This document shows, in pieces, positions 18,486-26,488 of a stretch of DNA of 64,000 bases. The stretch is from contig NZ_FNTA01000004.1 in the NCBI RefSeq assembly GCF_900105055.1, forward strand, positions 3,193,501 through 3,257,500, in the 5' to 3' direction. The notes below the pieces were generated by a model. That model made no database searches. It saw nothing but the letters and a program-made list of their open reading frames with translations, and had not been told where the DNA came from. The stretch comes from Amycolatopsis lurida. Its GTDB lineage: Bacteria; Actinomycetota; Actinomycetes; Mycobacteriales; Pseudonocardiaceae. The position numbers were made by a program, and so were the translations under genes. Numbering within the stretch: position 1 is the first letter of the stretch; every line of letters begins with the position of its first letter.

Positions 18486-19540
18486 GCGCGCTCCTCCTTA
18501 CGGCTGCGGACGAACAGGAAGATCAGATACGGCGCACCGAGGATCGCCGTCAGCACGCCGACCGGGAGCCCGGACAGGCCGGGCGTCACTCGCACCACGA
18601 AATCCGCGCCGACGGTGAGCAACGCGCCGAGGACCATCGAGCCGAACAGCGGCGGCTGTGCGGAGCGGACCAGCCGCAAGGCGATCTGCGGGGTGGCCAG
18701 CGCGACGAAGGTGATCGGGCCCGCGGCCGCGGTGGCGACGGCGGCCAAGGCCGCGCCGAGCAGCAGCAGGGTCCCGCGGGCGGCGTCGACCCGAATGCCG
18801 AGGCCGCGCGCGGTGTCGTCGCCGAATTGGAGTCCGCCGATGGTGTGCCCGGCGATCAGCGTGACCGGCGCGAGCACGGCCAGCGCGAGCAGGACCGGGG
18901 CGACCGACTCCCAGCCGACATCGGCGAGACTGCCGACGATCCACGTCGTCGCCCGCGCGGCGTTGTCGACGTCTCCGATGGTCAGCAGCCAGTACACGAG
19001 GTTGTAGCCGACGGCCGAAAGCGCGATGCCGATCAGCACGAGGCGGTAGCCGTCGATCCCGCGCCGCCACGAAAGCGCGTACAGCAGGATTCCCGCGATC
19101 ACGCCGCCCGCCAGGCCCGCGAGCGGGACGCCCAGCGTGCTCGCCAGGCCGCTGACCTGGCCGCCGGTGCCGCCCGCGACGATCACGCCGACCGCGCCGA
19201 CGCCCGCGCCCCAGGTGATGCCGAGGATGTCCGGGCTGGCCAGCGGATTCCTGGCGATGGTCTGGAACAGCGCGCCGGACAGCCCGAGGGCCGCCCCGAC
19301 GCCGATCGCGGTCAAGGTGCGCGGCATCCGCAGGTCGAAGATGATTCCGCGTTCCCGCGCGGTGCCGCCGCCGAACAGCGTCTTCAGGACGTCGCCGAGG
19401 CCGATGTGGGAGGTGCCGATCCCGATGTTCAGCGCCGCGACCAGCACCAGCGCGACCGCCGCGAAGAGCACCACGGTGAGTGTCCTCGGCCGGACGGTCC
19501 AGGCCGCCGGGCCGAGCGAGATCACCTTGGGAGCCGTCAT
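18482..19540 (-). CDS. FecCD-family iron-siderophore permease
   Basis: 352 residues from ATG at 19540, which overlaps the stop of the neighbouring permease (ATGA). About ten membrane helices fill the protein, with the family motifs LRMPRTLTAIGVGAALGLSG and ARNPLASPDILGITWGAG and the coupling region GHTIGGLQFGDDTARGLG. It forms the channel heterodimer with the product of 19537-20544 and is driven by the ATPase at 17691. Confidence 0.95.
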   Translation of the reverse strand: MTAPKVISLGPAAWTVRPRTLTVVLFAAVALVLVAALNIGIGTSHIGLGDVLKTLFGGGTARERGIIFDLRMPRTLTAIGVGAALGLSGALFQTIARNPLASPDILGITWGAGVGAVGVIVAGGTGGQVSGLASTLGVPLAGLAGGVIAGILLYALSWRRGIDGYRLVLIGIALSAVGYNLVYWLLTIGDVDNAARATTWIVGSLADVGWESVAPVLLALAVLAPVTLIAGHTIGGLQFGDDTARGLGIRVDAARGTLLLLGAALAAVATAAAGPITFVALATPQIALRLVRSAQPPLFGSMVLGALLTVGADFVVRVTPGLSGLPVGVLTAILGAPYLIFLFVRSRKEERA

Positions 19541-20544
19541 ATCCGTGCCAAGCCCTTCTTGCGGACCAGGTGGACGAACACCGGCACGCCGAGCACCGCG
19601 AGCATGATGCCGACCTCCAGGTTGTCCGAAGCGACGACGCGGCCGAGCAGGTCCGCCGCCAGCAGCAGGATCGCGCCGAGCACGGCGGAGAACGGCACCA
19701 GCCACCGGTAGTCGGGTCCGCTGATCGCCCGCGCGAAATGCGGGACCAGCAGGCCGAGGAACGCGATCGGGCCGCAGGCCGCGACGGCCGCGCCGGTCAG
19801 CAGCGTGATCGCGACGACCCCGAGCAGCCGCGTCCGGCCGACCCGCCGTCCGAGCGCGACGGCGACGTCGTCACCGAGCGCGAGCGTGTTCATGCCCGGG
19901 GTGTTGATCACCGCGAGGAGCAGGCCCGCGGCCACGAACGGGGCGATCTGGCCGATCATCGCGGGATCCCGGCCCGCGATCGAGCCGACGTGCCAGAACC
20001 GGTAGGTCTCCATCCCGCGGTCGTCGCCGAGCACGATCGCGGAGATGACGCCGTTGAGCAGGGCGCTCACCGCGGCTCCGGCCAGCGCGAGCGTCACCGG
20101 CGTGGCACCGCGGCCGCCGACCGCGCCGAGCAGGAACACCACGGCACTCGCGACGAGAGCACCGGCGAAGCCGAACCAGATGAACGCGTACAGGTCGTCG
20201 ATGCCGAGCACGACGACGGCGAGCACCACCGCGAACGCCGCGCCCTGCGTGACGCCGAGCAGGCCGGGGTCCGCGAGCGGATTGCGGGTGTGGCCCTGCA
20301 TGAGCGCCCCGGCCGCGCCGAGTGCGAGCCCCGCCAGGATGCCGAGCAGTGTGCGCGGCACCCGCAACGAACGAACGATCAGGTGATCCGGCACACCCGC
20401 GGGGTGGAAAATCGCGTCCCACACGACACCCAAAGGAATCGAACGCGCACCCAGGGCGATGCTCGCGACGCAGATCACAGCCAGGAGGGTGACGAGCAGA
20501 GCGCCTACTGTCGCCTTTCCAACACGAACTTCCACTGTGGACAT
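19537..20544 (-). CDS. FecCD-family iron-siderophore permease
   Basis: 335 residues from ATG at 20544; a longer frame runs through the iron box and is rejected. Motifs: LRVPRTLLGILAGLALGAAG, TRNPLADPGLLGVTQGA and the coupling helix GDDVAVALGRRVG. First gene of the permease-permease-ATPase operon. It is divergent from the binding protein at 20598, with the iron box between them. Confidence 0.95.
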   Translation of the reverse strand: MSTVEVRVGKATVGALLVTLLAVICVASIALGARSIPLGVVWDAIFHPAGVPDHLIVRSLRVPRTLLGILAGLALGAAGALMQGHTRNPLADPGLLGVTQGAAFAVVLAVVVLGIDDLYAFIWFGFAGALVASAVVFLLGAVGGRGATPVTLALAGAAVSALLNGVISAIVLGDDRGMETYRFWHVGSIAGRDPAMIGQIAPFVAAGLLLAVINTPGMNTLALGDDVAVALGRRVGRTRLLGVVAITLLTGAAVAACGPIAFLGLLVPHFARAISGPDYRWLVPFSAVLGAILLLAADLLGRVVASDNLEVGIMLAVLGVPVFVHLVRKKGLARI

Positions 20545-20560
20545 CCGCCATCCTATGCTC

Positions 20561-20580
20561 CGGTTAGGAAAGCCTAACCG
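20561..20580. promoter_or_regulatory. Probable IdeR/DtxR iron box
   Basis: CGGTTAGG and CCTAACCG form a perfect 8-bp inverted repeat around AAAG. Aligned with the DtxR/IdeR box as I know it (TWAGGTTAGSCTAACCTWA) about 15 of 19 positions agree. It lies between the divergent permease (start 20544) and lipoprotein (start 20598) genes, where one site could repress both when iron is sufficient. Confidence 0.8.
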
Positions 20581-20597
20581 CACAGAAAGAGTGACCC

Positions 20598-21581
20598 ATG
20601 ACCCCACCCCGGCGCGCAGTCCTCGCCCTCGCCGTGACAGCCTGCCTGGCACTCTCCGCATGCGGTGGCGGTGAACAGGAATCCGGTCCCACCGGCACCG
20701 GCCAAAGTGGATTCCCGCGCACCGTCGAACACGTGATGGGGTCCGCCCAGATCGAGAAGCAGCCCGCCACCGTCGCGGCGCTCGACTCGAGCTACGTCGA
20801 CGCCACGCTGGCGCTCGAGACGAAACTGGTGGCGTACACCAAATATCGCAACTACGACAAGCTGCCGGACTACCTGGGCGACGACCGCAAGTACGCCGAG
20901 GGCGCCAAGGAGATCGGTGCGCTCGAGAGCCCGGACATCGAGCAGCTGTACGACATCAAGCCGGATTTGATCGTGTCCGCGAAGGTGCGCCACGAGAAGT
21001 TCTACGCGGAGTTCAGCAAGGTCGCACCCACGGTGTTCAGCCAGACCACCGGTGCCACTTGGAAGGACAACGTCCGGATGCTCGGCAAGGCGCTGGGCAA
21101 GGAAGCGTTGGCAGAGCAGAAGATCAAGTCCTACGAGGAGCGGGCCCGCAAGGTCGGTGACGCGGTCAAGGCGAAGCTCGGCAAGCCGGTGACAGCCTCC
21201 GTGGTCCGCTTCATCGAAGGGGAGCCGACGGTGCGGCTCTACAGCACCGCGTCGTTCCCCGGGAGCGTGATGGCCGACGCCGGGATCCAGCGCCCCGCCG
21301 GTCAGCCGGACAACAAGACGAAGATCTCCAACGACCTGAGCCAGGAGGAGATCGGCAAGCTCGACGCCGAAGCGATCTTCATCGCCAGCTACACCGATGA
21401 GACCAAGCAGGCCGAAAACCCCATGACGAAGTTCCAGTCGAACCCGCTTTGGGGAACCCTCAAGGGAAAGAAGATCGACGTCAACGACACCACCTGGTTC
21501 ACGTCGGTGAGCCTGCAGGGTGCGCACGCCATGCTGGACGACATCGCCAAGCAGTTCGGCGTGGACTCGTTCCGAAGCTGA
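20598..21581 (+). CDS. Iron-siderophore substrate-binding lipoprotein
   Basis: 327 residues. The signal peptide ends in the lipobox LSAC (Cys22), so the mature protein is lipid-anchored outside the membrane. The body is a class III periplasmic-binding (TroA-like) fold: VAALDSSYVDATLALETKLV, then LESPDIEQLYDIKPDLIV, then a long helix, and a C-terminal TTWFTSVSLQGAHAMLDDI. It should capture the ferric chelate and deliver it to the FecCD permeases. The iron box sits 18 bases before the start codon. Confidence 0.94.
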   Translation: MTPPRRAVLALAVTACLALSACGGGEQESGPTGTGQSGFPRTVEHVMGSAQIEKQPATVAALDSSYVDATLALETKLVAYTKYRNYDKLPDYLGDDRKYAEGAKEIGALESPDIEQLYDIKPDLIVSAKVRHEKFYAEFSKVAPTVFSQTTGATWKDNVRMLGKALGKEALAEQKIKSYEERARKVGDAVKAKLGKPVTASVVRFIEGEPTVRLYSTASFPGSVMADAGIQRPAGQPDNKTKISNDLSQEEIGKLDAEAIFIASYTDETKQAENPMTKFQSNPLWGTLKGKKIDVNDTTWFTSVSLQGAHAMLDDIAKQFGVDSFRS

Positions 21582-21586
21582 TCCTG

Positions 21587-21650
21587 TCCTCTTTGGACGG
21601 TGATGTCACAGCCAGCGCGGGAGCGCCGGCACGTCACCGTCCAAAGAGGA
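21587..21650. terminator. 17-bp inverted repeat at the junction of convergent genes
   Basis: TCCTCTTTGGACGGTGA at 21587-21603 is the exact reverse complement of 21634-21650. The first arm is between the binding-protein stop and the next gene; the second lies inside the last codons of the convergent isomerase-family gene. The 30-base loop is long for an intrinsic terminator, but the position fits bidirectional termination. Confidence 0.6.
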
Positions 21651-22328
21651 TCCGTCACTGCGGCCGGTGATCCAGGCCAATACCTCGCCACGGGTCCCGG
21701 TCAGCGTCGTCAGTTGCCCTTCGCTCATCCGCCACTCGTGGCGGTAACCGTTCTCTTCGGCGGCGACCAGGAGCACGGCGGGCAGTTCACCTCCGTACAT
21801 TCCGATGGCGTTGCCGACGACGGTGTCGAACTCGTCGCCGAGCAGCTCGGCGACGCTGGCGAAGTCGTAGCCGAGATCGAGATCGGCGAGATGGATCGAG
21901 GTTTCGGAGAGCCGGAGCCAGAGCACGAACTCCGCCGGGATCTCACGTCCCTGCCGGGCGCGCACGCGGACCTGCCACGCGCCGTCCGGCAGGCTCTCCG
22001 CGACCTGGACCAAGCGCGCGGCGGAGCCGACGACGTCCTCGGCGATCTCCTCGACGGACCGGTACGCGCCCTTCTCGATGTCGTGGTCCCTGGCCGCCTC
22101 GCCGAGGTACATCGGCGTCTCGACGCCGGATTTGGCCCAGGTGAGCAGGTTGACCAGGCCGTCGGCGTTACGCGCGAGGTGGGACAGCAGATGCGCACGC
22201 GTCCAGCCGGGCAGCGCGCTGGGGCCGCGCACGGCCTCCTCGTCGATCCCGCGCACGACGTGCTCCCATTCGTCGTGCAGGGCGCGGACGCGGTTCAGCA
22301 GGGCATGTGCGCGTTCGGAGGCTGTCAC
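21606..22328 (-). CDS. Maleylpyruvate isomerase-family mycothiol-dependent protein
   Basis: 240 residues. The N-terminal MDMPI/DinB-like helical bundle includes LPGWTRAHLLSHLARNADGL, the usual metal-site signature of this actinobacterial family, and the C-terminal half has the small alpha/beta domain. Family members use mycothiol and a divalent metal in isomerisation or conjugation reactions; the true substrate here is unknown. The last 14 codons contain one arm of the 21587-21650 inverted repeat. Confidence 0.85.
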   Translation of the reverse strand: MTASERAHALLNRVRALHDEWEHVVRGIDEEAVRGPSALPGWTRAHLLSHLARNADGLVNLLTWAKSGVETPMYLGEAARDHDIEKGAYRSVEEIAEDVVGSAARLVQVAESLPDGAWQVRVRARQGREIPAEFVLWLRLSETSIHLADLDLGYDFASVAELLGDEFDTVVGNAIGMYGGELPAVLLVAAEENGYRHEWRMSEGQLTTLTGTRGEVLAWITGRSDGSSLDGDVPALPRWL

Positions 22329-22337
22329 CTCCCCAAG

Positions 22338-24044
22338 CTACCGCCGCAGCGCCGCGGGCGCGTCCGCCGGAACGGACGGGTTCTTCGGCGCGATAGGTTC
22401 GAGCCGCGCGTACGGCGAGTCCTGCGGCGGCCTGCTGTCCTGTTCGCCCTTGTTGGGCCAGAACGAGAAGGCCCGCTCGGCCTGCGCGGTGATGGTCAGC
22501 GAGGGGTTCACGCCCAGGTTGGCCGTGATCGCCGACCCATCCACAATGGACAATCCCGGATAGTTGAACACCCGGTGGTAGGGGTCGATCACGCCGTTGT
22601 CGGGCGCCGTGCCGATCGGGGCGCCGCCGATGAAATGCGCCGTGAGCGGGATGTCGAAGATCTCGCCCCAGGTGCCGCCCGCCATGCCGCCGATACGCTC
22701 GGCGGTGCGGAGGTTGGCTTCGTGCCCGGCGGGGATGAAGCTCGGGTTCGGCTCGCCGTGGCCCTGCTTGGACGTGTACTTGCGGCGGCCGAAGAGCCCG
22801 CGTTTGGTGTACGTGGTGATGGAGTTGTCGAGGCTCTGCATCACCAGCAGGATCACCGTGCGCTCGCTCCAGCGGTAGCCGTTGAGCAGCTTCACGGTCT
22901 GGACCGGGTGCTTGAGCATGAAGTTCACGGCCTGGCGCCAGCGCGGGACCGCCGAATCGCCTTCGGTGGCGATGGTCTGGAGCAGGCTCATCGCGTTGCT
23001 GCCCTTGCCGTAGCGGACGGGCTCGATATGTGTGTTCTCGTCGGGGTGGATCGACGACGTGATCGCGACGCCGCGGCTGAAGTTGCGCTCCTCGTCGACC
23101 GAGGTCCGGGCGGCGCCGATGATCGCCTCGGAGTTCGTGCGGGTCAGTTCGCCGAGGCGCGGCGAGAGCTTCGGCAGCTTGGCCGTGTCGCGCATGCTGT
23201 GAAGCAGGTTCTGCGTGCCCCACGTGCCGGCGGCGAGCACCACCTGCGCGGCGGTGAGCTTGTGCCGGAACCTGCGCGAGGTGGTCCCGGTCTTCTTGAT
23301 GCTCACCTCGTACCCACCTGCGTTCAGCGGGCTGATCGCGCTCACGGTGGTGAGCGGGATGACCTTCGCGCCGTCCTTCTCCGCGAGGTACAGGTAGTTC
23401 TTGACCAGCGTGTTCTTGGCGCCGACGCGGCAGCCGGTCATACAGGAGCCGCATTCGGTGCAGCCGGTGCGCGCCGGGCCCGCGCCGCCGAAGTACGGGT
23501 CCTCCGCGCGCTCCCCCGGCTTGCCGAAGTACACGCCGACGGGCGTCGGGTGGTACGAGTCCGGCACGCCCATGTCCTCGGCGACGCCCTTCATGACCAC
23601 GTCCGACGGCGTCACGCTGGGATTGGTGACGACGCCCAGCATGCGGCTGGCCTGGTCGTAGTGCGGGCCGAGCTCGGACTCCCAGTCGGTGATGTGTGAC
23701 CACTGCGGATCCACGTAGAACGGCCTCAACGGCCGATACAGCGTGTTCGCGTAGACCAGCGAGCCGCCACCGACGCCCGCGCCGGCGAGCACCATGACGT
23801 CCTTGAGCATGTGGATGCGCTGGATGCCGAAGCAGCCGACCTGAGGCGCCCAGACGTAGCGGCGAAGGTCCCAGGACGTCTTCGCGAACTCGTCGTCGGC
23901 GAAACGGCGGCCCGCCTCGATGACGGCGACGCGGTAGCCCTTCTCGGTCAGCCGGAGGGCGGCGACACTGCCGCCGAACCCGGAGCCGACCACGATCACG
24001 TCGTAGTCGAAGTCGTCTTCAGTGGTGGTGTTACTCGCAGTCAC
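22338..24044 (-). CDS. choD: GMC-family oxidoreductase (cholesterol oxidase-like)
   Basis: 568 residues from GTG at 24044. The start is uncertain, because the nearest purine-rich stretch is very close. FAD-binding GSGFGGSVAALRLTEKGYRV followed by IEAGRRF, the GAGVGGGSLVYANTLYRP segment and the C-terminal FAD motif VDGSAITANLGVNPSLTITA place it in the GMC cholesterol oxidase/FAD oxidoreductase group. A Cys-rich insertion CTECGSCMTGCRVGAKNT is notable. Position next to guaB3/guaB matches mycobacterial choD. Substrate may be a steroid or another alcohol. A stretch at 23315-23340 resembles the dispersed repeat and encodes SAISPLNAG. Confidence 0.88.
   Translation of the reverse strand: MTASNTTTEDDFDYDVIVVGSGFGGSVAALRLTEKGYRVAVIEAGRRFADDEFAKTSWDLRRYVWAPQVGCFGIQRIHMLKDVMVLAGAGVGGGSLVYANTLYRPLRPFYVDPQWSHITDWESELGPHYDQASRMLGVVTNPSVTPSDVVMKGVAEDMGVPDSYHPTPVGVYFGKPGERAEDPYFGGAGPARTGCTECGSCMTGCRVGAKNTLVKNYLYLAEKDGAKVIPLTTVSAISPLNAGGYEVSIKKTGTTSRRFRHKLTAAQVVLAAGTWGTQNLLHSMRDTAKLPKLSPRLGELTRTNSEAIIGAARTSVDEERNFSRGVAITSSIHPDENTHIEPVRYGKGSNAMSLLQTIATEGDSAVPRWRQAVNFMLKHPVQTVKLLNGYRWSERTVILLVMQSLDNSITTYTKRGLFGRRKYTSKQGHGEPNPSFIPAGHEANLRTAERIGGMAGGTWGEIFDIPLTAHFIGGAPIGTAPDNGVIDPYHRVFNYPGLSIVDGSAITANLGVNPSLTITAQAERAFSFWPNKGEQDSRPPQDSPYARLEPIAPKNPSVPADAPAALRR
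23315..23340. repeat. Repeat-like sequence inside the GMC oxidoreductase gene
   Basis: CACCTGCGTTCAG, centre CGGG, CTGATCGCG: nearly the same as copy 1 but in coding sequence. It may be chance similarity around a favoured codon string, so it is listed as doubtful. Confidence 0.4.
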
Positions 24045-24146
24045 ACCCTCGACTGTAACCCCGGCCACCCCTTCTGACCAGAGGTAAGTTACTCGTCGGT
24101 TACCTTCCAGCCGGATGCACCAACGCGGCTGGGGCATCATCGACCG

Positions 24147-24542
24147 GTGGATACGGATGCCCCGGTGGCGATCGACCTGACGCGTGACGAGCGCACAGTG
24201 CTGCGCTGTGGCCTGGCGGATTGGGGTGGACCGGCCGCGTGCACCGACGACCTCGCCGTCGCGATGGGCTTCAAGGACGTACCCGACCTCTTCGAGCAGG
24301 CGCGACGGTTGCGCGCGGCGCTGGCCGACGAAGAGCCGCTACGCGCCTCGGGCTGGCGCAGGACCCTCGTGGCCACCGAGATCGTGTTCGCCAGCGACGT
24401 CTTCGGCTCCGGGGCGGACTGGTCGATCACCACCGGCTTCGCGGACGACGAAACCCTCCCGATCCTGCGTGACCTCCAGCGGAAGATCGCCCGGGCTCTC
24501 GGCTCGGCCCACTACCGCCCCCGGCGGCCAGAGCGCCTTTAG
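24147..24542 (+). CDS. Conserved hypothetical protein, stop codon within a repeat
   Basis: 131 residues from GTG at 24147, 102 bases from the divergent oxidoreductase start. It is a small helical/alpha-beta protein beginning with a DLTRDERTVLRCGLADWGG segment, with LRDLQRKIARALG near the end. No known domain is recognised. The final Leu and the TAG stop lie in a dispersed palindromic repeat. Confidence 0.7.
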   Translation: MDTDAPVAIDLTRDERTVLRCGLADWGGPAACTDDLAVAMGFKDVPDLFEQARRLRAALADEEPLRASGWRRTLVATEIVFASDVFGSGADWSITTGFADDETLPILRDLQRKIARALGSAHYRPRRPERL

Positions 24543-24559
24543 CGGGCTAAACGTGATAC
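24531..24559. repeat. Dispersed palindromic repeat, copy 6
   Basis: GAGCGCCTTTAG, centre CGGG, CTAAACGTGATAC; arms partly degenerate. It provides the stop of the preceding gene. Confidence 0.8.
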
Positions 24560-24601
24560 AGGAGGGACGCATGGGGCTGCTGGGACACCTGAGCACGAAA
24601 A

Positions 24602-24643
24602 CGGCCCGGATCGCGTTTAGCGGGCTAAACGCGATCCGGGCCG
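24602..24643. repeat. Dispersed palindromic repeat, copy 7, extended palindrome
   Basis: The 28-base core GATCGCGTTTAG/CGGG/CTAAACGCGATC at 24609-24636 is extended outward by CGGCCCG and CGGGCCG, giving 20-bp arms around a GG centre. It lies 11 bases past the guaB3 stop and may act as its terminator. Confidence 0.92.
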
Positions 24644-24653
24644 GGAGCGAGCG

Positions 24654-25787
24654 TCAACGGCGGACGGTCAGGCCGACCCGCTGGAACTCCTTCAGGTCCG
24701 AGTAGCCCGTCTTCGCCATCGCGCGGCGAAGCGCGCCGAAGAGGTTCACGACGCCCTCAGCGTCCGAGGACGGCCCGAAGAGCAGCGTCTTCAGGTCGAC
24801 GGCGTAGTCCGGCCCCAAGGCCACGCGCGAGCGCGGCAGCGACGGGTGCGCGGCCGCCGACGTCCAGTACAGGCCCTGCCCCGGCGCCTCGGAGGCGGCG
24901 GCCAGCGGCGCGCCCAGCATGACCGCGTCGGCACCGCAGGCGATCGCCTTGGCGATGTCGCCGGACGTGCTCATCCCGCCGTCGGCGAGCACGTGGACGT
25001 ACCGGCCGCCGGTCTCGTCGAGGTAGTCACGCCGCGCGGCCGCGGCGTCGACGATCGCGGTCGCCATCGGCGTCCCGATCCCGAGCACGCTGTCGGTGCT
25101 CGTCACGCCGCGGCTGGCCCCGTGGCCGACGATGACGCCGGCCGCGCCGGTGCGCATCAGGTGCATCGCGGTGCGGTAGTCGCTGACGCCGCCCGCGATC
25201 ACCGGGACGTCGAGCCGTCCGATGAAGTCCTTCAGGTCCAGCGGCTCGGCGTCCCGCTGGACGTGCTCGGCGGAAATGATCGTGCCCTGCACGACGAGGA
25301 TCTCGACGCCCGCCGCGAGCAGGTCCGGCGTCAGCTCGGCGGCGTGCTGCGGGCTGACTCGCGCGGCCACGGTGACCCCGGACTCGCGGACGGTCTTGAT
25401 CGCCTCGGTCAGCAGGTCCAGCCGGATCGGCGCGGAGTGCAGTTCCTGCAGCTCACGCACGATCGCGGTCGGGTCCTCGGTGTCCTCGGCCGCCCGGACG
25501 AGGCGGAAGATCGCGTCCTCGACGTTCGGGTGCCGCGCCCACAGCCCTTCGGCGTTGAGGACGCCGAGCCCGCCGAGTTCGCCGACGGCCACCGCGGTTC
25601 CCGGCGACACGATCGCGTCGGTGGGGTGGGTGACCAGCGGCAGCTCGAACCGGTACGCGTCGATCTGCCAGGCGGTGGACACGACCGAAGACGACCGGGT
25701 GCGCCGCGACGGCACGATCTCCACGTCATCGAGGTCATACGCCCGCCGCGCGGTGCGGCCCATGCCGATCTCGACCAGATCCCGCAC
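24654..25787 (-). CDS. guaB3: GuaB3-type IMP dehydrogenase-related protein
   Basis: 377 residues. TIM-barrel IMPDH-like protein without CBS domains: nucleotide/phosphate-binding ADGGMSTSGDIAKAIACGAD and VMLGAPLAAASEAPG match GuaB-family barrels. The catalytic Cys loop of true IMPDH (GSICTT) is replaced by VIVGHGASRGVTSTDSVLG. The actinobacterial guaB3 gene is a conserved companion of guaB; its reaction is uncertain and may be GMP reductase-like. A 150-base intergenic stretch with copy 8 separates it from the next gene upstream. Confidence 0.9.
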   Translation of the reverse strand: MRDLVEIGMGRTARRAYDLDDVEIVPSRRTRSSSVVSTAWQIDAYRFELPLVTHPTDAIVSPGTAVAVGELGGLGVLNAEGLWARHPNVEDAIFRLVRAAEDTEDPTAIVRELQELHSAPIRLDLLTEAIKTVRESGVTVAARVSPQHAAELTPDLLAAGVEILVVQGTIISAEHVQRDAEPLDLKDFIGRLDVPVIAGGVSDYRTAMHLMRTGAAGVIVGHGASRGVTSTDSVLGIGTPMATAIVDAAAARRDYLDETGGRYVHVLADGGMSTSGDIAKAIACGADAVMLGAPLAAASEAPGQGLYWTSAAAHPSLPRSRVALGPDYAVDLKTLLFGPSSDAEGVVNLFGALRRAMAKTGYSDLKEFQRVGLTVRR

Positions 25788-25906
25788 GTCAAGTCCCTTC
25801 TCACCGACGACCGTTACACCCCATTGTCGCTAGGCCGCGTGGGTGACCTGCGCACGGGGCACCCGAACCGGGCCGGAAGTCACACCAGCCCCGTTCGCCC
25901 CACCCG

Positions 25907-25932
25907 TTTCACGTTTAGCCCGCTAAAGTCGC
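25907..25932. repeat. Dispersed palindromic repeat, copy 8
   Basis: CACGTTTAG, centre CCCG, CTAAAGTCGC. It lies just past the stop of the secreted DUF3574-like gene. Confidence 0.82.
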
Positions 25933-25937
25933 TCGGG

Positions 25938-26408
25938 TCAGAAGGAGACCTTCTCCACGGAGTCGGTCCGGAGGACGGATTCCTGCGCGAAGGTCTTCTT
26001 GTAGTCGGTCCGGATCTCTTCGATCTCGCGGTTCGCGTCGCGGTCGCTGAACGGGTACACGACGACGATCACCTTCGACTTCTCCCGCGAGATCACGCCA
26101 TCCGAACCGCGCCACTGGCCGCGTCCGGTCAGCTCGGTGAACCCGTCCGGGAACCTCGGCGTGACGACCTTGTCGGTGAACGCGGCGAACTCGGCGTCGG
26201 TCAGCTCCCCGCCGCCCGGCTTCGTGGTCCCGAAGTACAGCTCGGTGCGCTTCCACACCTCGCCCGGCGACGTCTGAAAGGCGACGGCCTCGGGCGTGGA
26301 CGGTGCGGCGGAAGCGGTGGGGACGGCGGAAGCGGCCACCCCGCCGCCGAGCCCGAGGGCCGCGGCGGCGAAGACGGCCAGAGCGGTCCGGCGCGACGTG
26401 AAAGACAT
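25938..26408 (-). CDS. Secreted DUF3574-like protein
   Basis: 156 residues. A signal peptide (RRTALAVFAAAALGLGGGVA..., cleavage after about residue 35 in TASAAP) precedes a small domain with ELYFGTTKPGG, DKVVTPRFPDGFTELTGRGQW, EKSKVIVVVYPF and a final helix, the pattern I associate with DUF3574. Function is unknown. It sits between guaB and guaB3, both also on the minus strand, and has its own ribosome site (GGAGG). Confidence 0.82.
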   Translation of the reverse strand: MSFTSRRTALAVFAAAALGLGGGVAASAVPTASAAPSTPEAVAFQTSPGEVWKRTELYFGTTKPGGGELTDAEFAAFTDKVVTPRFPDGFTELTGRGQWRGSDGVISREKSKVIVVVYPFSDRDANREIEEIRTDYKKTFAQESVLRTDSVEKVSF

Positions 26409-26409
26409 C

Positions 26410-26461
26410 GGTTCCTCCCAGGAGACTTGATCAGCGAGCCAAGTCTCCCGGGAACGGAACC
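26410..26461. terminator. Nested inverted repeat after guaB
   Basis: GGAGACTTG (26421-26429) pairs with CAAGTCTCC (26440-26448); an outer GGTTCC/GGAACC pair extends the arms. It lies downstream of guaB and directly upstream of the secreted protein gene, so it could end guaB transcripts or act in the leader of the next gene. Confidence 0.55.
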
Positions 26462-26488
26462 GGATGGGTAAGTGTCCTAAAGGGCGGA

